From NCBI GenBank assembly GCA_949825065.1, contig OX463859.1:19624699-19688698 (forward strand): DNA of 64,000 nucleotides. Reading direction: 5' to 3'. The notes under the pieces are model-generated. The model made no database searches. It was given only the letters and a program-made list of their open reading frames with translations, and was not told the origin of the DNA. Positions 11,471 through 22,599 of the stretch are shown here, piece by piece. Source of the DNA: Odontocerum albicorne. Lineage: Eukaryota; Arthropoda; Insecta; Trichoptera; Odontoceridae. A program made the translations under genes and the position numbers. Numbering within the stretch: the stretch's first letter is position 1; each line of letters begins with the position of its first letter.

Positions 11471-12581
11471 ATGCAAAGATAATGCAACGCCTTAAATGCA
11501 CATTATCGACCTCCATCGTGTAGATAGTATCAGTTCATTATTTTTTCATTAATTTACCTGTAAATGTGTATTGTGTAAACGTTCTTGGTAACACTGTAAA
11601 CCTACAAAAGAACGGAAAAATATTTACAATTTAAATGATTATTATAAATGCGTGAATTCAAAGGCATTGAATTAATACTTTCATCAATAATGGAATATTT
11701 TAGACAAAGTGTATTTTTTAAGCTAAATGCGTAGAAAAATTGTAATTTCCAAAATGAGGGGAAGTTAAAATTAATATCCTTCGTCAAACAATGAATGTAA
11801 ACATCATAAATCTAAGTTATAAATTAATTACGTCGGTCCATGTTATTTTTCTTCATTTTAAGAAACGTTTATTAGATATTTTGTATCATAATTAATTTTT
11901 CTAGTTACAATTACTCATTTATTTTTTCGAAAATATAATGAAATGAACGTAAAAAAATAGACATCGCGTGCAGTTCACTAGACAGCTTCGTAGCGAAAAA
12001 AAAAATACTTAAGTATATTGATAGATACTGTGTTTTTCATGTGGCTTTTGTACGGGAATATATTTTGAAAATAATATATACCACAATAAACAAAATGAAT
12101 GTCACCCGTCAATTTAGTTCCCCTATAGAATGATGGGGCGATAGTTTACCAGAATGAAGGAAAGATTGATATTTTTACAAACATTTAGTTTATAGTGTTT
12201 GTGTTTGTAACTTTTGTGTGTTTTAGATTATAACAGTGTTTTTGTTTTTGTGTGTTTTAGGTTATAACCGTGTAATATGTTAATAATTGTAATTCTGAAG
12301 TGATAATTTATTTGTATGTCTTTCAAATATATTGAAAAACATGGCCGGAAGGAAACAATATATTCGGTCCCAATAATCGAGCCTTCGGATATAAAACCAC
12401 TTGAGTTGGTGTGAAAATCGCGGTTCGTTATCGTATGGGTTATGTGACGAGGCAACATCACTCACGTTAGTGTCAAGTCTAGAGTGTGAACAAGTCTAGC
12501 AAGTCAACAAGTCGAGTACTTGTATTGTTAGCAGATGAAATCTTTTATCAAATTTTTACCTTCTTTTTTATTATTTTTTTC
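11471..12581. other. AT-rich non-coding DNA, nothing recognised
   Basis: No coding motif. A short local duplication (TTTTGTGTGTTTTAG(A/G)TTATAAC) sits at 12213-12268. The minus frames at 12228-12465 have no family features. Confidence 0.5.
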
Positions 12582-12656
12582 GGGTAATATCGGGAATCAA
12601 ACCCTAAACTCCCTGGTGCAAGTTAAGCGTCTTACCAACTAGACTATGGAGGTCAC
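12582..12656 (-). mobile_element. SINE-A head fragment
   Basis: On the minus strand: GACCTCCATAGTCTAGTTGG, TAAGACGC, then AGGGTTTGATTCCCGATA. Head only. Confidence 0.65.
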
Positions 12657-12796
12657 CAATATAAAAATGTGTATGACAAATAAGCATATTAATAAATTAT
12701 TTTGTTGGGCAGCGGCTCAGAGAGGGAGATATTCAACGAAATCGTGTCAATGGTCATTTGCCCATTGAAATAAAATAAATTAAAAAAAGATTTTTT

Positions 12797-12966
12797 GTTG
12801 ACACTGTCAAATCTCTTGTTGCATTGTTTTTTTGACATTGTCAAATCTCTTGTTGCATTGTTTTTTTGACATTGTCAAATCTCTTGTTGCATTGTTTTGT
12901 TGACACTGTCAAATCTCTTGTTGCATTGTTTTGTTGACACTGTCAAATATATTGTTGCATTGTTTA
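12797..12966. repeat. 34-bp tandem repeat, 5 units, palindromic core
   Basis: Starts of successive units at 12800, 12834, 12868, 12902 and 12936 give an exact 34-bp period. Each unit carries TTGACA(C/T)TGTCAA, a 13-nt near-perfect palindrome, then ATCTCTTGTTGCATTGTTTT. Very little divergence, so recently expanded or homogenised. Confidence 0.9.
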
Positions 12967-13534
12967 TTGCGTTTATATGTTTACTTCGCGGATATGAGTC
13001 AGTTGTTTCAGAACAGGCGTTGTGAGACTGCTGATATGGATGGTTTATTTTGTGTTGAATGGTTTAATAAACATTTGAATAAATATGACATAATATATTA
13101 TTTATAAAAATCATCTGAAAAAGAATAATCGCACAATGGTGTACAATCATTGTAAGTATAAGAAAATATATGTTTTGTTCATGCATATTTAAAAATTAAA
13201 TGGATATTATGATAGTGTTAAACCGTAAAAAACTAAATATATTGATGCACAAATTAGATACTTTTGCTTTCATATAATAATATTAATACACATTTTATTC
13301 TTACCATTACGCAGAATCGTGCTATTAAACAAGACGTTAATTTACAAAATATACTAAAACATAACAAAGACAGTATAAAAAAGTGGAATATAATATTTTG
13401 AACAATAACATTGATTGTACTATACAGGTTAAAAAAAAACAAATCGTCAAAATACTCTAACAGTTAAAAAATATATTGTATGAATTTTTAATAAAATAAA
13501 TCAAATATGTATTTTTTTATTTTGTATACACCAC
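12967..13534. other. AT-rich non-coding DNA
   Basis: No motif recognised; the minus frame at 13254-13442 is AT-driven. Confidence 0.5.
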
Positions 13535-13800
13535 TGTTTCATTTAGGTTGCTGCTAAAAGTAATACCAGCCACCATTGTTTTATTTGAGTACTTCTGCTA
13601 AATATGTTTCCCGTTCAAATCCCATCCTTTTGATGCCTACCTACTCCCCTGCCCTTATTAGCCACTACTCCCCTCCCGTACCTATTACAATTAGAAAATA
13701 TATATTTGAGACATAATTTAGTTCATCTTCACCTGACAAGGATCAGAGGTCTTTGAAACCGGTTGTGAACTCAAATAAAACAGTGGTGAATATAAAATAA
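13535..13800. mobile_element. Small inverted-repeat element with hammerhead-like end
   Basis: CCACCATTGTTTTATTTGAGTACT near 13571 pairs with inverted GAACTCAAATAAAACAGTGGTG near 13767-13790. Inside the right end lies CCTGACAAGGATCAGAGGTCTTTGAAACCGG. There CTGA...GAAACC brackets a short stem (GGATC/GGTCT) in the layout of a hammerhead ribozyme core, although CTGACAA departs from the consensus CTGANGA. The interior is C-rich (CTACTCCCCTGCCC). The same architecture is seen at 48510-48890. Assignment to Penelope-like elements, which are known to carry hammerheads, is inference. Confidence 0.45.
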
Positions 13801-14109
13801 AAAAATAAATATTTTATTTATTTTATTCAAAATTCATAAATGCGATACCACAAAGTGAAATAAGTCTTTTCTTAGTTTCAAGAAATACGAGTATGTTGTA
13901 ATTTGATAAAACATTAGTTTCATCCTGTTTCTCCTTTCCATAATTAAAGCAGTAATTTTTAATATTAATGTCAAAAGATTTTCAAGGCTCAGTTAGACCT
14001 TGTTTTAATGACCATATTTGTGGATTTACTGTTGTTTTTACGTATCATTATGCATTTTAGAAAACAAATATTTTTTTGAAGATTATTATTTGCATACTCT
14101 TATTTTTAA

Positions 14110-14158
14110 CCTATATTGTTTTTTTCATGGATGTCTATATTGTTTTTTTCATGGATGA
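14110..14158. repeat. 25-bp duplication
   Basis: CTATATTGTTTTTTTCATGGATG occurs twice in tandem just before the (TA)n run. Confidence 0.8.
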
Positions 14159-14169
14159 CTCCCAGGTGC

Positions 14170-14173
<4 letters not shown>

Positions 14174-14258
<85 letters not shown>
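14174..14258. repeat. (TA)n microsatellite, about 42 units
   Basis: Uninterrupted TA dinucleotides. Open frames reading IYIYIY across it are an artefact of the repeat. Confidence 0.97.
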
Positions 14259-14260
<2 letters not shown>

Positions 14261-15039
14261 TGGAGTGCTTTCAACAGCCTGGAAAAAAACGCCAAATTTT
14301 CAAATTTCTCCCATATAACCAATCTTAACTCTTACTCGTTCTGACAAACGCGATATACCCCTTTTTGATATCTGCTCTTGTCTCAATGAACAGCTTACTA
14401 TGAAGTTTATGAATGCTTTAGATATACGTGTATATCCCCTATATAATATATATATATTATATTTAATAAAATTTATCATAATTAATTTCCCAAACAAACT
14501 TTGCTTTTCCACTCGTAATATCACACACATTTAACTTGTACCTTATGAAAATGTAATTGATGAAAATAGTTGCCAAAAAAAGCAACAATATTTATTTTTA
14601 ACTATGTGTGTGTTTTTCTTCAACACCTGTTTTATAGTTATATTTATGTCTTACCGACGAAAATAAATCGTGCTGAATTATAAAATTTCAGTTACCCAAA
14701 TCTGAATTTCAACAACAAAATTTTCCTTGTGTAGGGTTTGTAGAAATCGTAATTAAGGTTTAAAAAACGGTACTGTATTTTTATCATTAAGAATAAAGAT
14801 AAATTAAGTAAAGGACGATTTGTTTTCGGATAATTATGTTCTTTTTTCAGTAAAACAACGTTTTTGTATCTTGGTGATAACTTTTTTTTTATAAAAACTC
14901 TTCTTCATTAATTTTAATACCCATTTTTCGGGAAATGTGTCCATGAACTAACCCCCAATCACTTTGAAACTATTGCCCTTCCATCTTGAGCCGCTCTTCG
15001 ACCCTTAACTGTCAGGTTGTTAATATTAATATTCTATGA
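14259..15039. other. AT-rich non-coding DNA, nothing recognised
   Basis: No gene or element signal seen. Confidence 0.5.
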
Positions 15040-15115
15040 TGATGGCCAAGTAGGTAGGAAGTTTGTCTTACATGCGTAAGTTTTAGGTTCGATTCCCTAT
15101 ATATAAAAAAAACAT
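15040..15115 (+). mobile_element. SINE-A head fragment
   Basis: GATGGCCAAGTAGGTAGGAAG then TTAGGTTCGATTCCC and an A-rich end. Head only, about 125 bp upstream of the mariner element. Confidence 0.55.
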
Positions 15116-15241
15116 TTTTTTACGCACGCGCTGATGTGATCAAGTATTGTTTTCTGCATGTAATATATAAATCGTTTTGTCAATACATGAGTTGTGTCTA
15201 CTTCAGCCATTAAAAACCACAAGGAATCATTGTTGGTTATA

Positions 15242-16196
15242 CTAGGTAAGTCCAGAAAGTAAGTCTACTGAATTTTTGTAGGTTACATTTTTTTTTATTT
15301 AAACAAAAAAATTACGTGGTTACCGTAGTATATATGTAAGCTATTTTTCGACATAATCGCCATTCCTCTCAATGCAGGTGGTGAAGCGGGGTATCAACTT
15401 TTTGATGCCTTCCTCGAAGTAGTTTCCCGCCAACCCCTCCGTCCACTTCTCCACCTCCTCCTTAACCTCCTCGTCGGTTGAAAGCCTTTTTCCACCCATG
15501 TGCAGTTCAGGGAGGTAAAGACATAGTAATCTGAAGGTGCTAGGTCAGGGGAATGCGTGGGATGGTTCAGGACATCCCATTTAAACGAGGCGAGCAGTTC
15601 CTTCGTGGCGTTGGCCGTGTGTGGTCTTGCATTGTCGTGCAGTAGGCCGACTCCCTTTGTCAGCGTGCCTCTCCTCTTGTTCTGAATCGCCCTCCGCAAT
15701 TTTTTTAGAGTCTCATAGTATCTTGCAGAGTTGATGGTCTCCCCTTGAGGCATATATTCAATTAAAATTATGCCTTGACAGTCCCAAAACAATTTCGTCA
15801 ATTTCGTCAGTCACAATTGAAGGTCTTCTGCTCCTCTGATCATCATGCACAGACGTACGACCGTTTTTAAACTCGCGACACCACTTGTACACACTCGTAC
15901 GATTCATAGCTTTATCACCATATGCAGTTTTCACCTCATTATAAACCTCAACCGGAGGTTTTCGCTTCCAAACGAAATAACGGATGACGCTGCATATTTC
16001 GCACTTGACGGGAGATTGGATTTACATTTTTCACGAAACGTGTTGTCGCGTCGACACTTCTCAACGTACTGACGTCGAACCAGTCTCGTTGCGGAGGGGA
16101 AGGGTCAGGCTACACGGAAGTGTAGCCTACATGTCGAAAAATAAAATCCATCCGGTCGTGAGAGCCTCAGTACACTTACTTTCTGGATACGCCTCG
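15242..16196 (-). mobile_element. Internally deleted mariner element (mariner 1) with 30-bp TIRs
   Basis: Left and right ends are 30-bp imperfect inverted repeats sharing TCCAGAAAGTAAGT and TACTGA, starting CTAGG (left) or CGAGG (right, inverted). Both are flanked by TA (15240-15241 and 16197-16198), the mariner target-site signature. The 955-bp length is shorter than the usual ~1.3 kb because the centre of the transposase is missing. It is a bona fide insertion with both ends intact. It could in principle be mobilised in trans, but it encodes no complete transposase. Confidence 0.9.
15340..16050 (-). pseudogene. Mariner transposase with central deletion
   Basis: On the minus strand the N-terminal helix-turn-helix region is readable (KPPVEVYNEVKTAYG, TSVYKWCREFKNGRTSVHDD, RSRRPSIVTD). 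It then jumps near 15790-15815 into the C-terminal half (YETLKKLRRAIQNKRRG, LLHDNARPHTA, HSPDLAPSDYY). Asp of HDNARP and Asp of APSD are 34 residues apart, the DD34D spacing diagnostic of mariner. The first catalytic Asp and roughly 80-100 residues around it are gone. The junction holds a short repeat of AATTTCGTCA, suggesting a microhomology-mediated deletion. A frameshift after KGFQPT scrambles the C terminus. Inactive. Confidence 0.85.
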
Positions 16197-16219
16197 TACT
16201 ACATCGTTTTATACCTTTT

Positions 16220-16411
16220 TTGTATATAATACAATCTGGTAAGTTGATTCCTATTTGACGATCACTTCCAACCAAATAAATTGGTTATAAAGAGACTTAA
16301 AATGAAAATCTGACTGGAATTATTTGAAGAAACAACGAATAACAGGGGTAAACGAACCCGCAAACCTCACGATGGATAACTGGGATCTTACCAACTAAGC
16401 CACGGAGATCA
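16220..16411 (-). mobile_element. SINE-A copy, near full length
   Basis: Read on the minus strand: head (TGATCTCCGTGGCTTAGTTGG, TAAGATCCC, GCGGGTTCGTTTACCC), linker, CAGATTTTCATTTTAAGTCTC, TTGGTTGGAAGTGATCGTC and the terminal TATATACA. It lies only 22 bp outside mariner 1. Confidence 0.7.
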
Positions 16412-16529
16412 TCATTCGTTAATCGGGTCACAGACAATTTCATCCCTTAACCACAATCTTCATCACGTCTACATTTACAATTCATATATTTTGTCTTATA
16501 TATTCATTACACACAGTTTAACAAGGCAC

Positions 16530-16662
16530 GTAAATTGCCATTTGGTAATCTTCTCCAGCCAACCAGACAAGAGCCCTTTTAAAAATCTAGATACCATTGG
16601 GTATAGAACCCGCAACCCCCGGGCTTCAAGACAGGCATTTTATCAACTAGGCCAAAGAGATT
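16530..16662 (-). mobile_element. SINE-A copy
   Basis: Minus strand: TCTCTTTGGCCTAGTTGATA, GGGGGTTGCGGGTTCTATAC, a shortened middle, then CTGGTTGGCTGGAGAAGATT and ACCAAATGGCAATT. Second SINE-A in the same orientation within 120 bp of the first. Confidence 0.75.
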
Positions 16663-18191
16663 CTATGGAGTATTGCACGAACGTGGATTTTTTTTAGATC
16701 TAAATAAATCATGGATCTATTTTGAACTTCTATAATTCCTAGAAGTAACAAAAGAAACTTTTTCTTTCTAGCGTGTATGTCGTCTGAAGATCATCTTAGT
16801 TAATTTAATACCGGTAAAAAAACTTGTTTTAGCAACCCTGCTATGGTTTAGGGCGTTTTGCAGCACATGAAAATAGGCTTGATAATAAACAAAGGTTGTT
16901 TCTGGATGCTTAAGTTTCAAAGTTGCCTTTCCTATATTCTATACTTGAAAACATTTATGACTTGGAATTTTATTAAAAGGATGTGTAAAACTTTTACGTT
17001 ACAAGCACGTTATTAATTAAGGTCGAGGACTAGAGGCCACATTGTAAATAAATTTTTCCTAAAAATAATTTTGAAAACAATGAAATATAAACAACAAAAA
17101 AATTAGTAAATCTTTTCTTTGGCACTATTTAATGATCAAAGACAACTCAAGAGTGCATTCCTTTGATTGTACAGACATTGAATAAGTTTCGTCTTAACTG
17201 TTTAAAAATATTTTTATTTCTTAAGTTCCTTTTTAATAAAAATCTCAAATTTCTAATTAACAGCCTTTATTAAAAATTCCATTGAAGTGAGCTTGTAAAA
17301 ACCAGCAAATTTTTATTATTGTTTGAATATATAAATGATATTTATTTACATTTTTTTTCGTTCAATATCAATGCCTGTATTTACTTGTGCAAAACGAAGC
17401 GCTTAGAAAGGTTTTTCTGAGGGAATATTGAATTGTGTGAAAGCAAGCGACATTTCATAAAAAGGAAATTTTCCATAAAATAAGGTTTTTTTTATAAAAT
17501 CACTTAACAAGGGACAAACTGGGGGAATTCGGCGAACCCCATCAGAGAGGTCTAATGTCGTTTTCATAGGGTATGCTGGTAAGGTCCAGTTTAAGGGTCT
17601 TTATCGCCTAAATTCAAAATTTCTAGTATAATGATGAACTCGCCATTGACGACGATTGTTTTCTTACCAGGGTCTTAGATTATTTAAAATTGCATCCAAT
17701 TTTTTCTCAACTTGGTCTTGGTACTTGTTCTCTTATGATGAAAGGGTTTACTCTGTATGATCGAATTTATGCATAACGAGGGATCTTAATCAATAGTAAA
17801 ATATTTATTCTTATATTGAGAAATGAAGTGTGGGTGTTAGGAATAAAAGAAAATTTATGTGGAAGTTTTATTATAATTTTATGTTAAAAAAAGGATAAAA
17901 GTAGAAGACAGTTTAAAATAAGAAATTTACTATTTAAAAGAAAAGCAAGACTAGAGATTGAGTTAATTCTGGAGAAGGACCTTCCTGAACTAATATATTT
18001 CTTCCTGGGATGTGGATTTCCACTTTTCTCTCAATATCTTTTTTAATAATCATATATGTTACTTATTTATGACAATTTTGTTGAATATCTCTGGATCAAA
18101 AATATTTTTTTCGCGTTGTGACTTTAATTGCTAAGGAACGTTACCCACACAAAGATTGCTGTATATTAAGTGTATTCTTCAGTAGTTCTAG
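16663..18191. other. AT-rich non-coding DNA, nothing recognised
   Basis: About 1.5 kb without a coding motif or an element end that I can recognise. Confidence 0.5.
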
Positions 18192-18563
18192 TCCGAAGAA
18201 CTCGTGGAAAAGGTGGAGGCCCGTAGCACTCTTCACCTGGTTGCTTTAGCTCATAGAAGCTCTACATTTGCTCCTGCAACCCTTCACATTACCAGCGACT
18301 ATGAGTTTTCCCATTACCTTCTTGAGCGAAATGTGATTGAACTAAATAATGCAATGAGTGGATAATGTACTCGTAGGTTAAAAATAATCAAGATTATTTC
18401 TGTCTCCCTACGGATACAGCCTGATCGTTGGATATTTCGTAGCTCCACTCCTGTCTTCAGGGTATACTGTCAAATACTAGAGGGAGAACAAATTGGAAAT
18501 AAGGAAAACAATAATGTCGATGCCTTCTACAAACCAGCACTGGAAAGGGGGAGCGGCCAATAG
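18192..18563 (+). pseudogene. Decayed reading frame of unknown identity
   Basis: One frame from 18192 to a TAG at 18561 is open over 124 codons apart from a single TAA at 18363. The composition is protein-like, unlike the AT-driven accidental frames nearby. The first part contains SEELVEKVEARSTLHLVALA and SDYEFSHYLLERNVIELNNA. After the stop come SLRIQPDRWIFRSSTPVFRV and NNNVDAFYKPALERGS. The codon before it is TAG, preceded by a pyrimidine-containing stretch ending in AG. It could therefore be the start of an exon, or simply a truncation. I do not recognise the family. Possibilities are a fragment of a LINE ORF1 or gag-like protein, or a processed host gene piece. Confidence 0.45.
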
Positions 18564-18929
18564 TGGTCGATAGGCAGTACTTGAATACTTAAACCTGCCC
18601 TGGTGTGAGTTGAATCCTCAGAATTTATTTAGAAGTATTTTTATATAATTTTTTAAATTAAATTATCAACAAAGTTAAGACGCCCCAATTATGAATTGTA
18701 TATCTACCATATGAAGAGTAAAAAGTTACAAAATGTTTAGAAACGAAATATAAGTTCTTCTGAAAAATATTATTCCTCATTTAATACTCATACAAATATT
18801 ATATATCTGATGTATTTATTGCTTAAAATTATTTTTTCCAATTAACCAGCTTTACAATAGTCTTGTAAATATTCTAGGTATCCATGACCATGTCTTTATA
18901 TAATCATTATGGATAGTTATGACCATGTC
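18564..18929. other. AT-rich non-coding DNA
   Basis: Only local echoes of ATCCATGACCATG (18879-18950) stand out; no gene. Confidence 0.5.
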
Positions 18930-19250
18930 TCATGATCCATGGTCATGGTTAAAGCATAGTTACATGTTATTTTACTGAACTTTATAACTAGACACATAGC
19001 AATAATACAAAAGTTCATTTTAGCATGATTTATTTGTATAAAATATTTAGACTGCGTTAAAAATCAGACAGTTATTCATGTTAGATATTCGTTTAAAGTT
19101 TTTGATGTTATAGGCAAATGTTAAAATTTCATTATTTAGTATCCATGTTGTCATTAATTAATCACAAAAATAATATTGGTCCCAAATGAGAACCCTGTGG
19201 AACACCGCTTTCAAGAACAAATTTGCATGAACGATCCTGGCACAAGGTTA
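18930..19250 (-). pseudogene. LINE reverse-transcriptase remnant
   Basis: The minus strand at about 19160-19250 encodes CQDRSCKFVLESGVPQGSHL followed by GPILFL. This is the unmistakable SGVPQGSxLGPxLF motif of non-LTR RT domains. Downstream the expected INDI and FADD regions survive only as INDN and 'FNICL', with many stops. It may belong to one of the LINE families whose 3' ends are scattered here, but the retained part does not overlap those copies, so this cannot be tested by eye. Confidence 0.75.
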
Positions 19251-19677
19251 TGTTAGAATATTTAACGAGATATAACAACACTTATTATACGAGTACAATA
19301 CTTTATCACTTTGACACGTGATTCTACCTCATATCTAAAGGTTCTCTTGTTAAATACATTTTCCCAGTCTGATAAATAAATAGCCCAAGAGGTCATTGTT
19401 ACCCGTCGGCGTGCGAAGGTATAATTAACACGTACAACAAAAGACAGTGAGTTGTGTGTCTGTACTAATGGTTACTTCAATACGAAAACTCTGTAAATAG
19501 GGACATATACATTATGGTATCCCTATTTTATATTTCGGTGACGCTTTTTAACATGAACCCATTTAAAATGCGACTTTCTTAAAAAGTATGTATAATATAG
19601 TACGAATGTGCTGCCCAATAATATAAACCAAAATCACATTATTTTCACGATATTTTTTATTACACTTAATATACAAT

Positions 19678-19855
19678 GAAACCTGGTGGTTTTGTAACTA
19701 TAAATATGGTGATATTTTCTAACCAATCAAAATGTTTTAAAAAGGCCTCACATGAAAACCAGACTGGAAAAAAATTTGTCCATTTTTAAATAAAAACGGC
19801 AACTAATAAGAATCAAACCCATAATGACCGTAGAACTCATACAGAGGTCGTCTTT
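19678..19855 (-). mobile_element. SINE-A copy, diverged
   Basis: Minus strand: head with GGGTTTGATTCTTATTAG, A-rich linker, CCAGTCTGGTTTTCATGTGA, GGCCTTTTTAAAAC, TTGGTTAGAAAATATCACC, ending near ACCACCAGGTTTC. Confidence 0.65.
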
Positions 19856-19859
19856 AATA

Positions 19860-21451
19860 CAAATCAGACACATCACTATACCTGAGTTGTAAACATTTAA
19901 CTTATCAGACACATTACTACGTCTTAGTAGATTTTTTAACTTTTATTGTATAAAGCTTCCGTATAAATATTATATAGTTAGGACAAATCCAATTACAAAC
20001 AAAGCTTAAATATGAATATGTACAGAAAAAGATAAGAAATGTTGACAAATAATAAATAACTAGTTGCAATCCGTGAAATATTCACGGAATTGAAACAAAT
20101 TCTACAGTTATGAAAATATGTATTCATAAATATAGAATTTGTTTACATATACCATTACATATACCATTTATACATCGTCCCGTTTTACATCGGTTCAAAA
20201 ATTGTTAGCTACTCGTAGGTATTTAAAATTCGTTCAGTATATTTTTCTATCACGGACCCACCGAGATTCAAATTTCGAAGTATTCTTCTCTCACTCTCTT
20301 GTATTTAAAATTCAATTTTCGTATTCTTTCTTTGACGACAACCATCGTATGGGTTTTATCCTATTTATACTATGATGATTGTTACGTCAAAACGACTAAC
20401 CGTTGTCTTAAGAGGCCCTTATAAAAAAGAACAGTCCACGAAACAAAATAAGAGCACTTCGCAAGTTAGTTCTACTCATTGCCAGTTTAAATAATATATA
20501 TCAGCATACTATTTGACTTATCAAATACAACAACAAAAAATCTGACTTGTTTATGTTCATACTAATCAGACACAACGCTTAGCTTAAGTAGTAAACTTTT
20601 ATACTTATCAGACACAGCACTATGCCTTAGTAGTATACTTTAACACTAATCAGATACAAAACTATGTGTGATTAGTATACTTCTACACTAATCAGACACT
20701 GAAAAAGGAAAACAGACAGCCTCCTTCAATATTTTAGACCAAATATAGTCACCGTTTTAAAGTAGAAAATTTTGAAAATTCAAATTTCAAACATAACATA
20801 CTTCAAATTTCCAAAAAAAACTGCATAGACTAGATCACGAGTTCAAATGTTTTAAAGGATACTATACAAATAAAATAAATGAATATAAAAACAAATAGCC
20901 AATGTAGATAGTTTTTCTACAATTTCCACATTTTTTCTACAAGAAAAGACTTGACATTTTCCAGATTCTATTCCAAGGATTACATCAAAATAAATAAATT
21001 GTAAAAAAAAACTTTTTATGTCCGGCGAGTGTTATCCAATAGGAAAATAATTAAAAACACGCCAGGTTGCAATAAAAGAGCAGGCTTCAGACTGCAGTTC
21101 AATTTCGCTGAAGTTGCATTTTATAGCATGTTTGCACTTTACTGCACTTTTCCCAGCCTTTTCATCAGAAGGAGGTCAAAAAGAGCTCTTTGCGGCGTCC
21201 ATTCACTTCGTCACATGTCGTCTTAAAATGGCTATTTTAATCTTTCTTTGAGAGTTAATATCGTGTTTTATGAACTTAATTATTTTTTTTTGAAAATGTG
21301 AAGTAAATTTGAAATGTCAATTTTAATACTGAGTTTGTTGATTTTTTGTTTTAAAACGGTGACTGAAAACGATACAAAATATTGAAGAGGTAGTTTTTGT
21401 TTCGACTTTATTTAATAAATTCCTATCTTCGTTTCCTTGACCTATCTGACA
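19860..21451. other. AT-rich non-coding DNA with a loose repeated motif
   Basis: No gene. The phrase ATCAGACACA(N)5-10 CT(A/T)(T/A)G...TTAGTAG...ACTT recurs near 19863, 19905, 20567, 20608, 20648 and 20690. This suggests two decayed ~40-50-bp tandem repeats separated by ~600 bp. Confidence 0.45.
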
Positions 21452-21588
21452 AACTCTGTGGCCTAGTTGGTAAGACGCTTGTTTCTCAGCCAGTGGGTTG
21501 CGGGATCCAGATTTAAAAAAATCCATTTTGGTTTTCACTAAAGGCCTCCTAATTTTTTTTCTGGTTGGATATATGAAATTGCTACATG
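21452..21588 (+). mobile_element. SINE-A copy interrupted by a hAT element
   Basis: Head (TGTGGCCTAGTTGGTAAGACG, CAGTGGGTTGCGGGATCC), ATTTTGGTTTTCACTAAAGG, then CTGGTTGGATATATGAAATTGCTACATG. It is broken at the hAT insertion. The expected tail on the far side is not convincing beyond the target duplication. Confidence 0.75.
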
Positions 21589-21596
21589 GTGTAGGG

Positions 21597-22003
21597 CAGG
21601 GGTTCCCAACCTTTTTGTACTCTAGAGCACACTCTAAAATATCGGTAGGGTGGCGGGCACCACCTACTTTTAATCGACAAACTCCTTCCATAACTTCTCA
21701 TTTTCCCATAATTTATTTTCTTATATTCATAATTTATTAATAAATAATAAACAAAAATGTTTCAAAATAATAAAATTCATTAATAAAATTCGGAACCACT
21801 CATACATACAATATTGCAAACATACGAACGTATTTAATAAACCTAGGCACTCAAAAAAATTTAAACTAACAAATAAATAAAAATAATTCACATTTTTAAT
21901 TAATGTTTATGAAAAAATTCTGTCTCTGTCGAATAGTGGCGGGCACATACGAATCGTTCCGCGGGCGCCATGGTGCTCGCGGGCACGGGGTTGGGAACCT
22001 CTG
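21597..22003. mobile_element. Non-autonomous hAT element, 407 bp
   Basis: The left end CAGGGGTTCCCAACC and the right end, inverted, CAGAGGTTCCCAACC match the canonical hAT terminal sequence CAGnGGTTCCCAACC. A perfect 8-bp duplication GTGTAGGG flanks it (21589-21596 and 22004-22011), the hAT signature. The GC-rich ends (GGTGGCGGGCACCACC; GCGGGCGCCATGGTG) enclose an AT-rich core with no transposase. It needs a transposase in trans. Confidence 0.93.
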
Positions 22004-22029
22004 GTGTAGGGAATACCGTCGTCCCTAAA

Positions 22030-22380
22030 TATTGTCAACATGCACGGTCAACGACCGACGAAACGAACTTTGGATATGTCCAAAGTTCGCATACCAGAAC
22101 ACTAATATTGTTTACACGCAAATAATATTTACGTTGCATTCCACGGTAGAAATAGAACGCATCGCGTTGTCTCACCGTTTCGCCGATAAATATTCTACCC
22201 ACTACATTGTTCGCAACGTCTGCAAACGCCTCTGCACACGCAGGAGTGAGATAAAGAATATATTGCGGGCGCATTCACGCACATCTATAAATACCTACCT
22301 ATCGACAAATAAAGATTATTATTCACTTGACCATTCATTGCTGTTTACTTTTCATTGATTGTTCACTCTCACTTTCCACA
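22030..22380 (+). other. Promoter- or solo-LTR-like block
   Basis: GC-richer and CpG-bearing compared with its surroundings. It contains a perfect 11-bp hairpin (22064-22074 with 22079-22089, loop TATG), a TATA-like CTATAAATACC near 22287 and an AATAAA at about 22309. A TATA box about 25 bp before a polyadenylation signal is typical of compact insect LTRs. The block starts near TGTCAACATG, but I could not find matching ends or a target duplication. Also possible: a host promoter. The overlapping short frames on both strands have no recognisable product. Confidence 0.3.
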
Positions 22381-22599
22381 TTCCTGAATCGGCGTATTTT
22401 ATTTTAAATACAAAACAATCATAATCATCACGACGTTCCAGTAAAGTATCCCGCTAAAATGGTAATACGCCCACCAAGTTATGCTGTACACAATGAAAGT
22501 GAAATACAATCCATTCGACATATCCGTACTAGAATAAACCATTTTTTTTATTCCATTCATCGAGTTTAAACTTAGAATCTCTTTAATAGACAAGGTACT

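Noticed and set aside
14076..14328. Open frames across the (TA)n run
   Set aside because: Ile-Tyr repeats come only from the dinucleotide; no non-repeat coding sequence.
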